This document shows, in pieces, positions 56,891 to 60,000 of a stretch of DNA of 60,000 nt. The stretch spans positions 1,595,580 to 1,655,579 of the forward strand of contig MNCI01027262.1 in the NCBI GenBank assembly GCA_015680685.1. The letters are read 5' to 3'. The DNA is from Gnetum montanum. Its lineage: Eukaryota > Streptophyta > Gnetopsida > Gnetales > Gnetaceae. The first letter of the stretch is position 1, and the number at the start of each line of letters is the position of its first letter. Position numbers and translations under genes: made by a program. The notes below the pieces were generated by a model. The model saw nothing but the letters and a program-made list of their open reading frames with translations. It did not search any database and had not been told where the DNA came from.

Positions 56891-57249
56891 ACAACTAGGT
56901 TGCAAACCCTATTTTTCATTAAATTCCCTCCTTAGACATTTGTCGCACCTTTTGTGCTTAATACTACATCACCTGCTACCACAACAACTAAAGAACCTTT
57001 CATTATCAAGGTGCCCAAGCATACGGCTCTCCCTGCAACCCAAGGTCTAATGATAGGAACCACATCAAAATGTTCCCATCTAAGGAAACATGAAGAGCAT
57101 CTAGCAGTTGGCTAGAGAGCACACTGCATTGAGCCCCCCTAAGCCCACCCCTTTATTGTCCATGCCCATGACTTCATCATTGAAGGATACAAGTAGCATG
57201 CAACCACCACCTGCTGAGCCAACAAAACTTGTCATTTAATCTACACCTG

Positions 57250-57600
57250 CTCCTTTGCAACAGATTCACCTTTTAGGATGTATTGAAGAAGCAAAGATGA
57301 GAAAAAAACCAGATAATGGACAAGATTTCTTAGACACACTCTCACAAGTTAAACAAGCTTTAAACACAAAGAATATAATGTTAAGCTTGTATGACTTAGT
57401 GATGACCTCTAACGCGCATCATGAGGCCTTGGTTCACATGTTAGCATTTGTTTTTATTGGTGCACATGGCCTTGGTGTGCATGTTTGCAAAGCTTGGTTC
57501 GCATGGCCTTGGTTCACATGTTCACAAAGCTTCCTAACCTGTGAGGCTTTGCCTAGCACACAACAGGTTAGGAAACAATTGCGTAATTAAAGACTATATC
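57250..57600 (+). pseudogene. Element G start of pol, truncated
   Basis: Reads FLDTLSQVKQALNTKNIMLS and LYDLVMTSNAHHEALVHML. A segment of the type hxLLxxSxEHRxALxxhL occurs before the protease in Tat/Ogre-like polyproteins as I know them. After about 57440 the frame turns into repeats of GCATGGCCTTGGTTCACATG and protease is never reached. G is truncated here. A 12-bp perfect hairpin lies at its end (57531-57574). Confidence 0.55.
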
Positions 57601-57718
57601 TAATTCACTTCCATGAATGCTAGGACTTAATGCTCTTGTTCTTTTTGATTTTGCATTATGTTCACTATTTACGTTATGTCCATTGTTTGCATGATGATCA
57701 TTGTTTGCATTAATTACA
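57601..57718. other. Short spacer with GTTTGCATT repeats
   Basis: Contains a few copies of a word like CATTGTTTGCATGATGATCATTGTTTGCATT. No gene. Confidence 0.5.
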
Positions 57719-57945
57719 TTGCGATGGCTCAAAATGGCCTTAAACTATTACCATGGCATGAAATAGCCTTAAACTATTGCATAGCCCAAAAATGACCCTA
57801 AACTATTCCATGGCTCAGAATGGCCTTAAACTATCACCATAGCCAACTAAGGCCTAAAACTAGCAACCAATCCATGCAAGTTAAATTGCGATGGATCAAA
57901 ATGGCCTTAAACTATTGCAATGGCCCAAAATGACCTTAAACTAGA
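57719..57945 (+). repeat. Minisatellite ATGGCYCAAAATGGCCTTAAACTATT
   Basis: About seven diverged units of roughly 29-32 bp share TGGC(T/C)CAAAATG(G/A)CCTTAAACTA. One diverged stretch near 57840-57890 interrupts them. Confidence 0.8.
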
Positions 57946-58084
57946 ACAAGGGGCCCACAAGGCACCCAAGCACATTAATAAAATATTAACCAAAAGAAAT
58001 GCAATAATTGTTTCACTTTTTACTCTTCATTAAATTTGAAGTCCATACAATAAGGCTTACAAAAAAATAAAATACAAAAACAAA

Positions 58085-59100
58085 AATAAAATATTTTTCC
58101 GCCACGCTACAAGTCTCCACCAGCATCTTCATCTCTTCTTCCACTAGGTCCCACACCTCCATTTGAATCTACATAAAATAAAATAAAATAATGAATCGAA
58201 TTACAATAAAGCTCTCATGAAATAGACTATGATACAATAAATAATGGCTAACCTGAGATGGGCCCACATCCATCTCAGAGGGTATCTTGTCCATGCTAGT
58301 AGCTAGATGCCATAGAATCTCCTTCTTGGTTAGATTGGTGCAATCTTCCTCCCCCAGATCAATGCTTGCTGCAACTTTCCCTTTCTCCATAGTCATCCAT
58401 TTGGGTGGCCCCAAAGAAAACATGGCTGTAGTGATCTCCCTAGAAGGTAAGGTCATTTCTCTTTTAGGAGACTCACTAACCACTACCTGTTGCATAAATT
58501 TTTTCATAGGCTCTAGTAGTACAAATCATATTGAGAAATAACTTATGGGTATGCAACTTAATGGAAGCATCCTGGTATTTTCAACGGTAGGTAGCATGTT
58601 CAATTTTGTACATGTGCTTATGGTTCTTCTATACTTGTTCCCATTCGTACACCTTGGTGCTATAGTTCTTCCAGTCTTGGTTTTCTTGGGCCAATAAGTC
58701 CATCTGCAAGTGTTGCTCAATAATCTCATAAGTGCCCTTGTCCTTACCCTGTAAAATTGACCAGTATCTTACATAATTAATTACATCCATATGCCAGTTG
58801 CCATCAGAGGTATCACAAGCCATCAAAAATTCATTTTGTGACCGTAGATCCTCCAACTCAACTGCTTGGCTAGCTTTCTCCTTTTCCAACTTTTGGACTT
58901 GCTTCCAGAGGTCCTCATTGATGCGCCTACTTTCCCACAATGATTGTGCTGAGTAGAGCACACATTTTCTTGTTTCCTTGTATACATCATGAGGCACCTC
59001 AGTAACCTCTAGTGCTAGTTTAGGCATAGCGTCAACCTCGACCACCTGTTTGGGGTCCCACTTAGGACGAGAAGCTGTCAATCACACATGAGAAAGGATT
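58085..59100 (-). CDS. Unidentified coiled-coil ORF, possibly multi-exon
   Basis: Two minus-strand open runs with few defects. 58629-59081 has PHDVYKETRKCVLYSAQSLW, then a Glu/Lys/Leu-rich probable coiled coil (LWKQVQKLEKEKASQAVEL). 58169-58507 contains FSLGPPKWMTMEKGKVAASI and NLTKKEILWHLATSMDK. Splice-like signals exist: ATTGACAG before the first run (about 59072) and CATCTCAG/GTTAGCC (about 58253) with TTTTATGTAG/ATTC (about 58170). Phases are not all consistent, and the first run ends in a stop (GTATAG) with no clear donor. No start Met is obvious. It may be a captured host gene fragment in H or an accessory ORF. I do not recognise the family. Confidence 0.35.
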
Positions 59101-59196
59101 AGTCATGGGATAATGGTAAAAAATGCAATAACTTAGAGAGCCAATGTTTTAATTTGAACACACCTATTTTAGGATCAATCTACCTTATGTGGTCAA

Positions 59197-60000
59197 TCAT
59201 GTCGTCAACCACCCCCTCCATAAAGGCAAATTTGTCTGGTGTCTCGGTTCATGGTTGGAGGTGGATTGAAGAAGAAGAATCAGGGACCTTGGCATAGGTG
59301 TGTTTTTTGAAGGCCTACGAATCACAAAAGGTTTTCGAGGAACATCTTGTCTATCTTCCACATGGATAGTATTAATCACATATGGCACATCATTAGTATT
59401 GAGAGGATGCTTGTAGACCCCCATGGATTGGTTTTGGGTCTTACTGGGTTTCCCTCGTTGAATACAACTTCACCGCTATCAATCATGCGTTGTATATCCT
59501 ATTTTAACATAAAGCAGTAATCAGTCCCATGACCACGCCATTGGTGATATTCACAAAACCTATCCAATCTAAAGCCCTTCAGAATGGGGGGTTCATTGGC
59601 TGTTGCTAAAGCTGGGTTCTTGGCCAACTCACAAAATCGATCATGTCTTTGAGAGGCCGCGGGAGACATTTGTTTGTGTTGAATTAGCCTGGCCTTTAGA
59701 AGTTGATCAAGAAATTGTGAATGCTTTATGGGAAATGGTGTGTATTAAGTAGGGTCTTTTCTTTCAAAGGTATGGGCATGACCCGTGTTGTTGTTTCTAT
59801 TTGAAGGATTTTTAGATGTAGGAGTGGGTGTGGTCCTTTCATAGTTTTTTGGGACAATAGGTTGTTTTCCTTTTTCTCTTGGATGACTAGGTCAGGTTGT
59901 TTCGGCCACTGCTGCTACTATTGTTTTGGATTTATCTTTCCTAATATGTTGGCTCTTAAAGGTTGAGTAGGCTAGGTCATTACTTGTTTGTGCCACCTCT
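59197..60000 (-). pseudogene. Element H gag C-terminal half (same family as G)
   Basis: Enters from the right edge on the minus strand. Pieces in order are SNDLAYSTFKSQHIRKDKS (near 59930-59985), FPIKHSQFLDQLLKARLIQ, then FRLDRFCEYHQWRGHGTDYC (near 59520-59580) with the C-x2-H-x4-H-x4-C motif intact. After one TAG come IQRMIDSGEVV and, at 59197-59424, VYKHPLNTNDVPYVINTIHV and DVPRKPFVIRRPSK. Similarity to G is strong and collinear. Pol does not follow; the unidentified coiled-coil ORF lies downstream. Confidence 0.82.

Overview
This window is plant nuclear DNA built almost entirely of old, nested transposable elements. I see no intact host gene. The pattern suggests a very large, slowly purged plant genome, perhaps a gymnosperm, but I cannot name the species. 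Most elements belong to one Athila/Tat-like (non-chromovirus) Ty3/gypsy family. Its LTRs start TGATGAG and end CTCATCA. Its primer-binding site (PBS) descends from the tRNA-Asp type. Gene order is gag, protease (PR), reverse transcriptase (RT), RNase H (RH), integrase (INT), then a long 3' untranslated stretch. Nearly all reading frames are broken, many by TAG codons at old Gln or Trp positions, as expected from deamination of methylated CHG sites.

Layout. Element A (+ strand) fills 1-5981 and continues at 10888-11184 and 20631-about 21490. It is split by element C (- strand, 5982-10887, two LTRs but only gag) and element B (- strand, 11185-20630, full length, exact 5-bp target duplication CCCAT). 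A Ty1/copia 3' end lies at about 22271-23789. A well-preserved solo LTR (24451-25265, duplication ACAAC) sits next to a CpG-retaining segment of unknown nature (25266-26560).

Element E (+ strand) runs from an LTR fragment ending at 26709 to about 43380. It is interrupted by a decayed Helitron-like element (27921-34013) and by three solo LTRs (34464-35404, 37048-37909, 39947-40953), each with a 5-bp duplication that is exact or differs at one base. The Helitron-like insert carries a DUF6570-like region, a PIF1-type helicase C-terminus, a higher-order minisatellite and a 447-bp terminal foldback.

Element D (- strand, 43860-about 52440) has one LTR and all domains but is cut inside gag. A short inverted LTR fragment follows at 52470-52552. 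The last 7.4 kb holds two remnants of a different Ty3/gypsy family: G (+ strand, to about 57600) and H (- strand, about 59197 to the edge). Between them are minisatellites and an unidentified coiled-coil ORF on the - strand.

Nothing here forms a host pathway. The points of most interest are the Helitron-like insert with a base-exact insertion site, a possible spliced accessory ORF and hairpin shared by C and D, fast-changing palindromic repeats at the U3 end of the LTRs, and a possible rearrangement at the end of D.
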